The position numbers and the translations under genes are program-made. Below are positions 1-7,443 of a stretch of 12,404 nt of DNA, in pieces. Origin of the DNA: a bacterium TMED221 (GTDB lineage Bacteria; Actinomycetota; Acidimicrobiia; Actinomarinales; Actinomarinaceae). The notes below the pieces were generated by a model, which was not told the DNA's origin, did not search any database, and worked only from the letters and a program-made list of their open reading frames with translations. How positions within the stretch are numbered: position 1 is the first letter of the stretch; each line of letters starts with the position of its first letter. Where the stretch lies: the NCBI GenBank assembly GCA_002169115.2, contig NHJS02000030.1:1-12404 (forward strand), given 5' to 3'.

Positions 1-977
1 CGGGTATCGGCCTTATTGTCTTAGATGCAAATGACTGTATCGCTCAAATTAATTCAGTATCTTCCCTGGATTTAAATATCCCTAAAGACTATGTAGGTAG
101 TAAATTAGTTGAGGTTTTTAATAACGGCGAGATCATTAATTTAATAAAAAGCGCGAAACTTGATTCATCAGCAGAAGAAGAAATCTTTGGTGTTGATCCT
201 GGTAATAAAAGTTTCTTGGTAAATGCTACCTTTGACAATGAATCATTCGAAACAACACTTGTTTTTATTGACATCACCCGAATAAGGAAGCTAGAGAATA
301 TTAGAAAAGATTTTATTGCTAATTTATCTCATGAATTAAGAACTCCCGTTGCTGTTATAAGAGCTAATTCAGAATCCCTAGTTGATGGCGCTTTAGATGA
401 TAAAGAGATTGCACAAAAATTCTCTAATGCAATCTTAAAAAACTCAGAAAAGCTCTCATATCTTCTGGAAGATATTTTGAATTTATCAACTATAGAATCG
501 GGTGAATACAATCTTGAGCTTGCAGAAAATAGTATTTCAGAGATTTTTAAAACCTCAATTAACTCTGTTTTATCAAATAATCCTGACATAAAGATTATTA
601 ATAATATCCCTTCTGATATAAAGGTAATGTGTGATACTAAGGCATTACTCCAAGTTGTTGATAATCTTATAGAAAATTCAGTCAAATACGGGATAACTGA
701 AGAAAGTAAAGAGATCATTATTAATATGCAAGACCAAGGCTCTAAAGTGAGATTTGAAATTGAAGATCATGGACAAGGTATACCCGCAGATCAGAGAGAA
801 AGAGTATTCGAGAGATTCTTCAGAATTCAAAATAACAATACTTCTTTAAAGGAGGGAACTGGATTGGGTTTATCTATAGTCAAGAATTTAGTAAATCTTA
901 TGGGTGGTTCTGTGGGTAACGAAAAAGCCTACCCCGATGGTACAATTTTCTGGTTCACCCTAAACAAAAAAAACTAA
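1..977 (+). CDS. phoR: PhoR-type phosphate sensor histidine kinase, 3' part (5' end outside window)
   Basis: The frame is open from base 3, so the gene begins upstream of the window; 324 residues are visible. Seen: a PAS-like stretch (visible residues 1-90, ending in the linker VFIDITRIRKLE), then the HisKA H-box FIANLSHELRTP with the phospho-accepting His encoded at 330-332, then the ATPase domain with N-box (DNLIENSVKYG), G1 (DHGQGIP), F-box (RVFERFFR) and G2 (GTGLGLSIVKNL). PAS-HisKA-HATPase is the cytoplasmic layout of PhoR, which phosphorylates PhoB when phosphate is scarce and is normally inhibited through the Pst complex. The PhoR assignment rests on this layout and on the adjacent porin and pst genes; phoB would be expected just upstream but cannot be seen. 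Any membrane anchor is also outside. All catalytic boxes are intact. No terminator hairpin follows the TAA. Confidence 0.88.
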   Translation, partial: GIGLIVLDANDCIAQINSVSSLDLNIPKDYVGSKLVEVFNNGEIINLIKSAKLDSSAEEEIFGVDPGNKSFLVNATFDNESFETTLVFIDITRIRKLENIRKDFIANLSHELRTPVAVIRANSESLVDGALDDKEIAQKFSNAILKNSEKLSYLLEDILNLSTIESGEYNLELAENSISEIFKTSINSVLSNNPDIKIINNIPSDIKVMCDTKALLQVVDNLIENSVKYGITEESKEIIINMQDQGSKVRFEIEDHGQGIPADQRERVFERFFRIQNNNTSLKEGTGLGLSIVKNLVNLMGGSVGNEKAYPDGTIFWFTLNKKN

Positions 978-998
978 TCCTTTTTCCAAACCTGTTCC

Positions 999-1036
999 TG
1001 TTACGAAACACAAACGTAACATTTCATATTTAAAGT
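999..1036 (+). promoter_or_regulatory. Candidate Pho-box-like operator and promoter of the porin gene
   Basis: Two half-sites CGAAACA (1004-1010) and CGTAACA (1015-1021) repeat with an 11-bp period around an A-rich 4-bp spacer, the geometry of a PhoB box. Ten bases after the 17-bp core comes TAAAGT (1031-1036), an acceptable -10. It would start transcription near 1043, upstream of the Shine-Dalgarno GGAG at 1051-1054. The region also forms a perfect 7-bp inverted repeat, TGTTACG (999-1005) and CGTAACA (1015-1021). Match to the E. coli Pho-box sequence itself is weak (about 9 of 17), so the geometry and context carry the call. Confidence 0.35.
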
Positions 1037-1061
1037 ACAAAATAAATATTGGAGAAAAAAT

Positions 1062-1988
1062 ATGAAATTTAAAATTCTTTCTATGCTCTTACTTGTTCCT
1101 GTTCTTTATTTACAATCTGAGGAACCAACTGTGTACGGAAAACTTTGGATATCAGTTGAATCTCAAGATACAGCTTCTGGTACCGAAGTGGATATGGTAA
1201 GCAACGCTTCTAGATTAGGTATAAAAGGAAGTATGGATTTTGGAGAAGGAATAGAAGCTATTTATCAAGCTGAATACGAAGTTGATCCTGTAGATGGAAC
1301 TGCAGATGAATCAAAAGATAGAACTTTTAAACAAAGAAATAGTTTTGTGGGTTTAAAAGGATCTATGGGTACTATTTTCCTTGGTAAGCACGACACAGCC
1401 ACAAAAAAATCACAAAAGAAAATAGATCTTTTTAATGACCTTGCAGGTGATATTAAAAATATATTGCAAGGTGAGAACAGGATGAGCGACCTGGTAGGAT
1501 ATACAACTCCAAAGATTAACGGCTTTTCTGCAACATTTAATGCAATAAAAGGCACAGAAGGGCTCGGTGATGACAGCATAGGTGACTCAACTTCAACCTC
1601 TATCAGTTACGACTCAGAAAATTTTTATATTGCCTTGGCCTTTGATTCGGAACTTAAGGGCTACGACTCAACAAGATTAACACTTCAAATTCCATTCAAC
1701 CGCAGTCAATTAGGAATTATGTTTCAAGATAGTGAAAAATTATCTACAGGAGAAGAAGAAGACGGGTATGTTATTAGTTTTTCCCAGAAGGTAGGTGATA
1801 AGGGAACATTTAAATTTCAACAGGCAGAGTCCGATATGAAATTAGATTCAGGAAAGCAATTTTCTTTTGGCTATGACTATAAGTTAAGCAGTAAAGCTAA
1901 AGCTTTCTTCTTCTTCACGGATTTAAGTGGAGACAATACATCTAAAGAAAAAGAAATAACAGGAATAGGATTTGAATATAAATTTTAA
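1062..1988 (+). CDS. Outer-membrane porin (Gram-negative general porin family)
   Basis: The 308-residue protein starts with a hydrophobic signal peptide (MKFKILSMLLLVPVLYL; cleavage probably near residues 18-20). Porin signatures follow: VYGKLWISVE at the mature N-terminus, SRLGIKGSMDFGEGIEAIYQ, NSFVGLKGSMGTIFLGKHD (strand leading into the constriction loop), repeated alternating beta-strands, and the terminal Phe in GFEYKF used for outer-membrane assembly. It is somewhat shorter than typical 330-360-residue porins. A good Shine-Dalgarno (GGAG at 1051-1054, 7-nt spacing) supports the ATG. Position between phoR and pstS suggests phosphate-starvation expression and a role in letting phosphate through the outer membrane; this is inferred from context. 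The sequence is rich in Asp and Glu, and no arginine ladder like that of OprP was recognised, so anion selectivity cannot be claimed. Confidence 0.87.
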   Translation: MKFKILSMLLLVPVLYLQSEEPTVYGKLWISVESQDTASGTEVDMVSNASRLGIKGSMDFGEGIEAIYQAEYEVDPVDGTADESKDRTFKQRNSFVGLKGSMGTIFLGKHDTATKKSQKKIDLFNDLAGDIKNILQGENRMSDLVGYTTPKINGFSATFNAIKGTEGLGDDSIGDSTSTSISYDSENFYIALAFDSELKGYDSTRLTLQIPFNRSQLGIMFQDSEKLSTGEEEDGYVISFSQKVGDKGTFKFQQAESDMKLDSGKQFSFGYDYKLSSKAKAFFFFTDLSGDNTSKEKEITGIGFEYKF

Positions 1989-2000
1989 AGAGTGACCTCA

Positions 2001-2040
2001 ATTAACAAATCATTCTTTAATTTGTAACAAAAATGCCACA
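2001..2040 (+). promoter_or_regulatory. Candidate Pho-box-like site upstream of pstS
   Basis: TGTAACA (2023-2029) and TGCCACA (2034-2040) are 11 bp apart with an AAAA spacer, matching about 13 of 17 positions of the E. coli Pho-box consensus. A further half-site, ATTAACA (2001-2007), lies 22 bp upstream, in phase. The same YGNNACA-N4-YGNNACA pattern precedes the porin. Against it: a -10 placed 10 bp downstream would start transcription near 2062, inside the Shine-Dalgarno of pstS, so the spacing to the gene is awkward. ACAAAT (2005-2010) and ATTTGT (2020-2025) also form an inverted repeat. Confidence 0.35.
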
Positions 2041-2068
2041 AAAGAATTTCAATATACCAGGAAATAAA

Positions 2069-3121
2069 ATGAAAAAAATTACTACAACTTTAATAACTTT
2101 AATTTTAACTATAGGGATCTCAAAAAGCGTATTAGCAGAAGGTCGCGACACAATTAAAATTGTTGGCTCTTCAACAGTTTATCCTTTTGCAACGGTAGTC
2201 GCTGAGAGATTTGGTAGAAGCACAAGCTTCAAAACACCAGTTATAGAGTCAACAGGATCTGGAGGCGGTTTGAAGTTATTTTGTTCAGGAATAGGTGTTC
2301 AACATCCAGACATAACAAATGCTTCAAGAAGAATAAAGCAATCTGAAATAGATAACTGTGCATCTAACGGAATTGACGAAATTATTGAAATTAAAATAGG
2401 TTACGACGGTATCGTCATGGCAAATTCAAAAAAAGGTGAAACTTTTAAACTTACAAGACAGCAAATCTTTTTGGCTTTAGCTCCAATGGTTCCTAATCCC
2501 AACGGAACACAAGAACTCATCGATAACCCCTATGTCTTTTGGAGTGATATTGATAAGTCTTTGCCTAATTCTAAAATTGAAGTGCTTGGTCCACCTCCAA
2601 CTTCGGGCACCAGAGATGCATTTGCAGAATTAGCTTTAGAAGGAGGTTGTAAAACATTCGCTTGGTTAAAAGCAATAAAATCTCAAGATAAAAACAAATA
2701 TAAAGGTATTTGTCGATCTGTGAGAGAAGATGGTGTTTATATTGAGGCTGGCGAGAATGACAATCTCATCGTACAAAAGCTAAATGCCAACCCAAAAGCT
2801 TTGGGTGTATTTGGGTATAGCTTCTTAGATCAAAATTCCGATTCCATTCAAGGGTCTATGATAGATGGTGTTCTTCCTGAATTTGAAAAAATAGCCCAAG
2901 GTGATTATCCCGTTTCTAGGCCTCTTTTCTTTTATGTTAAAAATGCTCATGTAAGTTTTATACCGGGTATAAAAGAATATTTAAGAGAATTTTCAAGCAA
3001 AAGAGCAGTTGGTGATAATGGTTATTTAACTGATAAAGGCTTGATACCTCTGCAAAATGAAGAATATAAAAGCATGTTTTCTGCAGCAAATAATTTAAAG
3101 CCTATGAGAGGTTTGAATTAA
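2069..3121 (+). CDS. pstS: Periplasmic phosphate-binding protein PstS
   Basis: This is the substrate-binding subunit of the high-affinity phosphate ABC importer. The chosen ATG is preceded by AGGA (2059-2062, 6-nt spacing) and gives a clean signal peptide, residues 1-23, with cleavage after VLA. An in-frame ATG at 2033 would add 12 polar residues before the signal peptide and lacks support. Phosphate-site motifs are present: GSSTVYPF (33-40), ESTGSGGG (60-67), GYDG with its Asp (111-114) and TSGTRDAF (178-185), followed by a C-terminal lobe containing ALGVFGYSF. The protein is 350 residues, normal for PstS. Cysteines at about 72, 97, 194 and in KGICRSV could form periplasmic disulfides. It is followed by a strong terminator hairpin, so it is probably made in excess over the permease genes. 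Confidence 0.95.
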   Translation: MKKITTTLITLILTIGISKSVLAEGRDTIKIVGSSTVYPFATVVAERFGRSTSFKTPVIESTGSGGGLKLFCSGIGVQHPDITNASRRIKQSEIDNCASNGIDEIIEIKIGYDGIVMANSKKGETFKLTRQQIFLALAPMVPNPNGTQELIDNPYVFWSDIDKSLPNSKIEVLGPPPTSGTRDAFAELALEGGCKTFAWLKAIKSQDKNKYKGICRSVREDGVYIEAGENDNLIVQKLNANPKALGVFGYSFLDQNSDSIQGSMIDGVLPEFEKIAQGDYPVSRPLFFYVKNAHVSFIPGIKEYLREFSSKRAVGDNGYLTDKGLIPLQNEEYKSMFSAANNLKPMRGLN

Positions 3122-3138
3122 GTTTCATTTCAATAAAC

Positions 3139-3174
3139 AACAGGGCCTTTTAAGTGAAGAGGCCCTGTTTTTTT
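3139..3174 (+). terminator. Intrinsic terminator or attenuator between pstS and pstC
   Basis: The left arm AACAGGGCCTTTT (3139-3151) pairs with AAGAGGCCCTGTT (3157-3169): a 12-13 bp stem with one G-T wobble, a 5-base loop (3152-3156), and a run of seven T at 3168-3174. It is the only strong GC-rich hairpin with a T-tract noticed in the window. It lies 17 bases after the pstS stop and ends 19 bases before the pstC ATG. Confidence 0.9.
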
Positions 3175-3193
3175 GTATTGGGGTATTAAAAAA

Positions 3194-4567
3194 ATGATGA
3201 GTATCATTGCTCTATCTTTTTTACTAATCACCTTTCTAAATTTTAGAGCAGGAAGAAGTAAGGCCCTAAAGATAAGAGAAAATACCACAATTCATTCTTT
3301 GCCTGAATATTATGGATACTACACTGCTTTTTGGTTCCTTATTCCTGTTACTTTAATTGGAATTAGTTGGCTTTTCTTTTCTGAATCATTAATCACATCT
3401 TTTGTCTTAAGTAATCTTCAGAAAGAAATAGTTAATTTTAATGAAATACAAACATTAAATTTTATAAATGGTTTCAAGAACCTCAGCGAAGGAAGAAATA
3501 TAACCGGTGAAATTTCACTTTTATTAAAAGAGGCTGCATCTCTTTACTCCTACTTCTCAACTGTCTCAAACACTTTATTAATCTTCGCGTGCTTATCCAT
3601 TGGTTTGTTTGGATTTTACATTTCTATAAATAAGGTTTCTTCAGTGTTTCAAGCCCGTAACGCTATTGAAAAATATATTAATTATTTTTTCTTAGCATCA
3701 ACCTGTATTGCAATTTTAGCTACTGCAGGAATACTATTTTCTGTTGTATTTGAAGCTATTAGATTTTTTGGCTTAGTAGATTTAGATGATTTCTTGTTCG
3801 GACTCAAATGGAGCCCCCAAATGGCAATTAGAGAGGACCAAGTCGGTTCTTCTGGAGCTTTTGGCGCTATACCTCTTTTTGTAGGTACTATTTTAATATC
3901 TATCATAGCTTTACTGGTTGCAGTTCCAATAGGCCTAATGAATGCTATATATCTTTCTGAATATTCTCCTTCAAATGTTCGCGCCTATGCTAAACCAATG
4001 CTTGAGATTTTAGCTGGAATCCCAACAGTCGTTTATGGGTTCTTTGCAGCTATAACTGTTGCGCCCTTTCTCAGAGGTTTCGGAGAATTTGTAGGCTTAT
4101 CCATATCATCAGAAAGCGCTTTAGGTGTTGGTCTTGTAATGGGAATTATGATAATTCCTTTAGTTTCTTCTTTATCAGATGATGTTATTTCTGCAGTTCC
4201 TCAGTCTATGCGAGATGGCTCCTTGGGTCTTGGTGCAACTAAATCCGAAACAATAAAAAAAGTTATCCTACCTGCTGCACTTCCAGGGATCGTTGGTGGA
4301 GTATTGTTAGCAGCGTCAAGAGCTATTGGAGAGACAATGATTGTTGTTATGGCGGCTGGACTTTCGGCAAAACTGACCATCAATCCATTAGATGCAGTAA
4401 CAACAGTTACAGTTCAAATTGTAACTCTTCTCGTTGGAGACCAAGAATTTGATAGTCCGAAAACTTTAGCTGCTTTTGCCTTAGGACTTACATTGTTTGT
4501 GTTTACATTAGTGCTTAATTATTTCGCATTAAGAATAGTAAAAAAATATCGTGAGCAATATGAATAA
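3194..4567 (+). CDS. pstC: Phosphate ABC transporter permease PstC, long form
   Basis: One of the two membrane subunits of the Pst importer. From the ATG at 3194 it has 457 residues against about 320 in E. coli. The extra length is N-terminal: hydrophobic segments near 3-17, 43-63, 126-146 and 163-188 plus a loop at about 64-125, as in the long PstC forms carrying a DUF3708-type N-terminus. The conserved core follows, with FGLKWSPQ (202-209), transmembrane segments from about 226, the EAA-type coupling loop SLGLGATKSETIKKVILP (343-360) that contacts PstB, and a final helix near 423-447. A longer reading from TTG at 3173 would start inside the terminator's T-run and is rejected. GGGG at 3180-3183 is a weak ribosome site; ATG at 3197 is an equally possible start. 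The 3' end overlaps pstA by 8 bases. Confidence 0.92.
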   Translation: MMSIIALSFLLITFLNFRAGRSKALKIRENTTIHSLPEYYGYYTAFWFLIPVTLIGISWLFFSESLITSFVLSNLQKEIVNFNEIQTLNFINGFKNLSEGRNITGEISLLLKEAASLYSYFSTVSNTLLIFACLSIGLFGFYISINKVSSVFQARNAIEKYINYFFLASTCIAILATAGILFSVVFEAIRFFGLVDLDDFLFGLKWSPQMAIREDQVGSSGAFGAIPLFVGTILISIIALLVAVPIGLMNAIYLSEYSPSNVRAYAKPMLEILAGIPTVVYGFFAAITVAPFLRGFGEFVGLSISSESALGVGLVMGIMIIPLVSSLSDDVISAVPQSMRDGSLGLGATKSETIKKVILPAALPGIVGGVLLAASRAIGETMIVVMAAGLSAKLTINPLDAVTTVTVQIVTLLVGDQEFDSPKTLAAFALGLTLFVFTLVLNYFALRIVKKYREQYE

Positions 4568-5858
4568 TATTAATAGTTCTGACTTAAGCGTCACTAAACT
4601 GATTGAAAAGAGTTTAGAAAAAAGAAATCAAAAAGAGAGATATTTCAGGATTTATGGACTCTCTTCGTTAGTTATAGCAGTGGTTTTTTTGCTGACCTTC
4701 TTTGCTTCAATAATTTCAACCGGTTATCAGGCTTTTATCAAAACAGATATTGAGCTAGAAGTATTTCTTGATTCTGAGGTTATTTATCCTAATGGAACAA
4801 AAACTGCAGAGGATTTATTTTTTGCTGATTATGATTCCTTAATTTTTACATCATTAAAGGAGCAATTACCTGAGCTGAAAAATAGAAATGAGAGAAGGCA
4901 AGCTAGGTTAATTTTAAGTTCCGGAGCGTCCTATCAAATTCAAAATAAAATTATTAAAGATAAATCTTTGGTAGGTCAAACTGTCTCTTTTGTCCTCCCC
5001 TTAGATGATGAAGTTGATATGTATCTTAAAGGTTATGTTGATACTGAATCCTCCGAAAACTCTAGAAAAATTACTGACTTTCAAATTGCTTTAGTTGAAA
5101 ACTTAAATAAGAAGGGTCTTATTCATAAGAACTTTAATACCACCCTTTTTGTATCAGGTGATTCAAGAGAACCGGAATTAGCAGGCATACTGGGAGCATT
5201 AGTGGGTTCATTTATGATGCTGTCCATAACCTTTATTATTTCATTCCCTCTTGCTGTATCGGCTGCTATTTATCTAGAGGAATTTGCTAAAAAGAATATG
5301 TGGACAGATTTCTTAGAAGTAAATATTAATAATTTGGCTGCAGTGCCTTCAATAATTTATGGTCTTTTAGGTCTGGCCATTTTTATAAACTTTTTTGGAT
5401 TTCCTAGATCTGCTCCAATAGTAGGTGGATTAGTTCTTTCACTTATGACTTTTCCTGTCGTTATAATTGCATCAAGAGCAGCTCTGAAATCTGTTCCTCC
5501 AAGTATCCGAGATGCTGCTTTAGGCTTAGGAGCGTCAAAAATACAAACAACACTTCATCATGTAGTTCCTCTGGCTCTTCCAGGAATGTTGACAGGATCA
5601 ATAGTGGGAATGGCGCGTGCCTTAGGAGAATCAGCCCCATTAATTATGATAGGGATGGTAGCTTTTGTTGTTGATATTCCTACTTCTATAACCGAACCTT
5701 CTGCAGCTCTTCCTGTTCAGGTATTTTTATGGTCTGATGCACCCGAAAGAGGATTTGCTGAAAAAACGTCTGCAGCAATAATGGTATTATTGGTGTTCTT
5801 GTTGTTAATGAATTCTTTGGCTATATGGCTAAGAAATAAGTTTCAAATTAAGTGGTAA
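4560..5858 (+). CDS. pstA: Phosphate ABC transporter permease PstA, long form
   Basis: Second membrane subunit of the Pst importer, 432 residues from ATG 4560 (about 300 is usual for the short form). Seen: a cytoplasmic N-terminus, a transmembrane helix at 32-54, then a large soluble region at 62-205, probably periplasmic and like the DUF3333-type extension of long PstA proteins. The permease core follows (helices from about 206) with the EAA loop [20 protein letters not shown] (319-338), [13 protein letters not shown] (353-365) and a last helix near 403-424. The start overlaps the pstC end by 8 bases, implying translational coupling. A GTG at 4551 would add three residues; the ATG is preferred because GAG at 4553-4555 can serve as a weak ribosome site. 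Confidence 0.93.
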   Translation: MNNINSSDLSVTKLIEKSLEKRNQKERYFRIYGLSSLVIAVVFLLTFFASIISTGYQAFIKTDIELEVFLDSEVIYPNGTKTAEDLFFADYDSLIFTSLKEQLPELKNRNERRQARLILSSGASYQIQNKIIKDKSLVGQTVSFVLPLDDEVDMYLKGYVDTESSENSRKITDFQIALVENLNKKGLIHKNFNTTLFVSGDSREPELAGILGALVGSFMMLSITFIISFPLAVSAAIYLEEFAKKNMWTDFLEVNINNLAAVPSIIYGLLGLAIFINFFGFPRSAPIVGGLVLSLMTFPVVIIASRAALKSVPPSIRDAALGLGASKIQTTLHHVVPLALPGMLTGSIVGMARALGESAPLIMIGMVAFVVDIPTSITEPSAALPVQVFLWSDAPERGFAEKTSAAIMVLLVFLLLMNSLAIWLRNKFQIKW

Positions 5859-5865
5859 CCTAAAA

Positions 5866-6696
5866 ATGGAAGAAGAACTAGATTCGAATTTTATAACTGT
5901 TGGTAATATAAAGACTGAAAAGTCTGTAATTATGAATGTAGAGGACTGCAATGTTTACTATGGTGATGTCCATGCATTGAAAAACGTTAACATGGAGATT
6001 GGTAAATCTGAAGTACTGGCCCTAATAGGACCGTCTGGATGTGGTAAATCAACTTTTATTAGGTGTTTGAACAGATTAAATGACACTATAGATATAGCAA
6101 GAGTTACTGGAAAAATCTCTCTTGATGGACAAGATATTTACAGCGACTATATAAATTCTTCAGGAAATATGGATGTTGTTCTTCTTAGAGCAAGAGTCGG
6201 AATGGTATTTCAGAAACCCAATCCTTTTCCAAAATCAATCTTTGAGAATGTTGCATATGGACCCAAAATTCATGGTCTAACCAAAGATAAACAAGATTTA
6301 AATGATTTAGTTGAATCGTGTCTGGTGAAAGTAGGATTGTGGGATGAAGTAAAAGATAGATTAGAAGACTCTGGTACTTCCTTGTCTGGTGGACAACAAC
6401 AAAGACTGTGTATTGCAAGGGCCATAGCTGTGCAGCCTGAAGTAATTTTAATGGATGAACCATGTTCAGCATTAGATCCAATAGCAACAGAAAGAATTGA
6501 AGATCTGATTTCTGAACTAAAACAAAACTATGCTCTGGTCGTTGTTACTCACTCAATGCAACAGGCTTCAAGAATATCGCAAAGAGCTGCATATTTTCAC
6601 ATGGGAAATTTAGTTGAAGTAGATAGCTCAGAAAAAATATTTAATGACCCAAGTCATGCCTTGACCACTAATTATATTAGTGGACGCATAGGTTAA
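5866..6696 (+). CDS. pstB: Phosphate ABC transporter ATPase PstB
   Basis: The cytoplasmic ATPase that powers the PstSCAB importer, 276 residues. All ABC motifs are intact: Walker [10 protein letters not shown] (55-63), Q-loop VFQKPNPFP (114-122), signature LSGGQQQR (173-180), Walker B VILMDEP (193-199), D-loop SALDP (201-205) and switch His in VVVTHS (225-230). PstB-specific stretches include [11 protein letters not shown] (30-40), RLCIARAIA and the C-terminal YISGRIG. It starts 7 bases after the pstA stop with no clear Shine-Dalgarno, so coupling to pstA is likely. The N-terminus is about 20 residues longer than in E. coli PstB; an internal ATG at 5932 is an alternative start. The usual next gene, phoU, is not here. 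Confidence 0.96.
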   Translation: MEEELDSNFITVGNIKTEKSVIMNVEDCNVYYGDVHALKNVNMEIGKSEVLALIGPSGCGKSTFIRCLNRLNDTIDIARVTGKISLDGQDIYSDYINSSGNMDVVLLRARVGMVFQKPNPFPKSIFENVAYGPKIHGLTKDKQDLNDLVESCLVKVGLWDEVKDRLEDSGTSLSGGQQQRLCIARAIAVQPEVILMDEPCSALDPIATERIEDLISELKQNYALVVVTHSMQQASRISQRAAYFHMGNLVEVDSSEKIFNDPSHALTTNYISGRIG

Positions 6697-6702
6697 ATCT
6701 TT

Positions 6703-6731
6703 TTGTTTTAATACTAATCTAGAGTTAGAAT
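6703..6731 (+). promoter_or_regulatory. Possible promoter for the DUF47-pit pair
   Basis: TTGTTT (6703-6708) and TAGAAT (6726-6731) are separated by 17 bp in the 60-base gap after pstB. The predicted start near 6738 would leave a short leader that includes the AGGA ribosome site at 6747-6750. In AT-rich DNA such pairs arise by chance, and readthrough from pstB is also possible because no terminator is seen. Confidence 0.3.
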
Positions 6732-6756
6732 CAAATTTTCTCTACTAGGACAATTT

Positions 6757-7434
6757 ATGAAATCTACTGGCTACAATGACATCATTAGAAAGTCTCCCTT
6801 CGGCCCAATAAAGGCACATATGCAAGTTTCCACAAACTCAGTTGATGAGTTGTTTAGATTTATTGAATTTGTCGTAGCTTCAGATTGGAGTGGGGCAACT
6901 CAATCCAGGAAATTGATTTCTAATCTAGAAAATCAAGCAGATGAATTAAAGGCTGAAACTAGAAGTCTATTACCTAAAAGTATCTTTTTTGCTGTCCCTA
7001 GGGAAGATATATTGGATCTAATAAAATTAGCTGATGATATTCCAAATACTGTGAAAGATATTTCTGGGTTAATGATAGGCAGAAATATGGAAATTCCCTC
7101 GACCATACATCAATCATTTCAAAACTTCATTCTAGAGGCTAAAGAGATAACTTACGCAGCAGCTGAAGCTGTTGATCATATAGATGAATTATTTCAATTT
7201 TCTTTTGGGGGAAAGGCTGCTGAAAAAATGCAAACTTTAGTGGAGAAATTGGATTCTTTAGAAAATAGTAATGATCAAACCGAGATCACTTTAAGAGGTG
7301 AGCTCTTTAAGATAGAAAAAGATCTACCACCTGTAGATGTTATGTTTTTGTACGACGTTATTAATAAAATTGGAGAATTATCTGATAGGGCTGAACAAGT
7401 TGGCCACAGAATCTCTTTAATCGCATCTAGATAG
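6757..7434 (+). CDS. DUF47 / PhoU-like protein, Pit partner (TIGR00153-like)
   Basis: This is a 225-residue, all-helical, soluble protein. The N-terminal SPFGPIKAHMQ stretch, the acidic helix ENQADELKAETR, the segment FFAVPREDILDLIKLADDIPNTVKDI and the closing IGELSDRAEQVGHRI match the DUF47 family, distant relatives of PhoU in which helical bundles with acidic repeats bind metal ions. DUF47 genes commonly sit immediately before pit, as here (9 bases apart), and are thought to regulate or assist Pit; the exact biochemical role is not established. A good ribosome site (AGGA at 6747-6750, 6-nt spacing) supports the ATG. It follows pstB where phoU is normally found, so a PhoU-like signalling role is conceivable, but that is inference. 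Confidence 0.88.
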   Translation: MKSTGYNDIIRKSPFGPIKAHMQVSTNSVDELFRFIEFVVASDWSGATQSRKLISNLENQADELKAETRSLLPKSIFFAVPREDILDLIKLADDIPNTVKDISGLMIGRNMEIPSTIHQSFQNFILEAKEITYAAAEAVDHIDELFQFSFGGKAAEKMQTLVEKLDSLENSNDQTEITLRGELFKIEKDLPPVDVMFLYDVINKIGELSDRAEQVGHRISLIASR

Positions 7435-7443
7435 GAAACCAAT

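Noticed and set aside
329..718. 129-codon open frame opposite the PhoR kinase domain
   Set aside because: It is antisense to intact HisKA and ATPase motifs and has no features of its own.
978..1061. The 23-bp inverted repeat before the porin as a terminator of phoR
   Set aside because: The 7-bp arms with a 9-base loop are not followed by a T-tract; the repeat fits a protein-binding site better.
2033..2068. ATG at 2033 as the pstS start
   Set aside because: It adds 12 polar residues before a standard signal peptide and lies within the Pho-box-like repeat; ATG 2069 has a good ribosome site.
3173..3193. TTG start for pstC giving a 7-residue longer protein
   Set aside because: The codon falls in the T-run and immediate downstream flank of the pstS terminator and has no ribosome site; ATG 3194 or 3197 is more plausible.
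4551..4559. GTG start for pstA
   Set aside because: It adds only three residues and has no upstream ribosome site; the ATG at 4560 is preferred, though the difference is minor.
6185..6487. 100-codon open frame opposite pstB
   Set aside because: It lies wholly antisense to the conserved ABC ATPase motifs, and its translation shows no recognisable domain.
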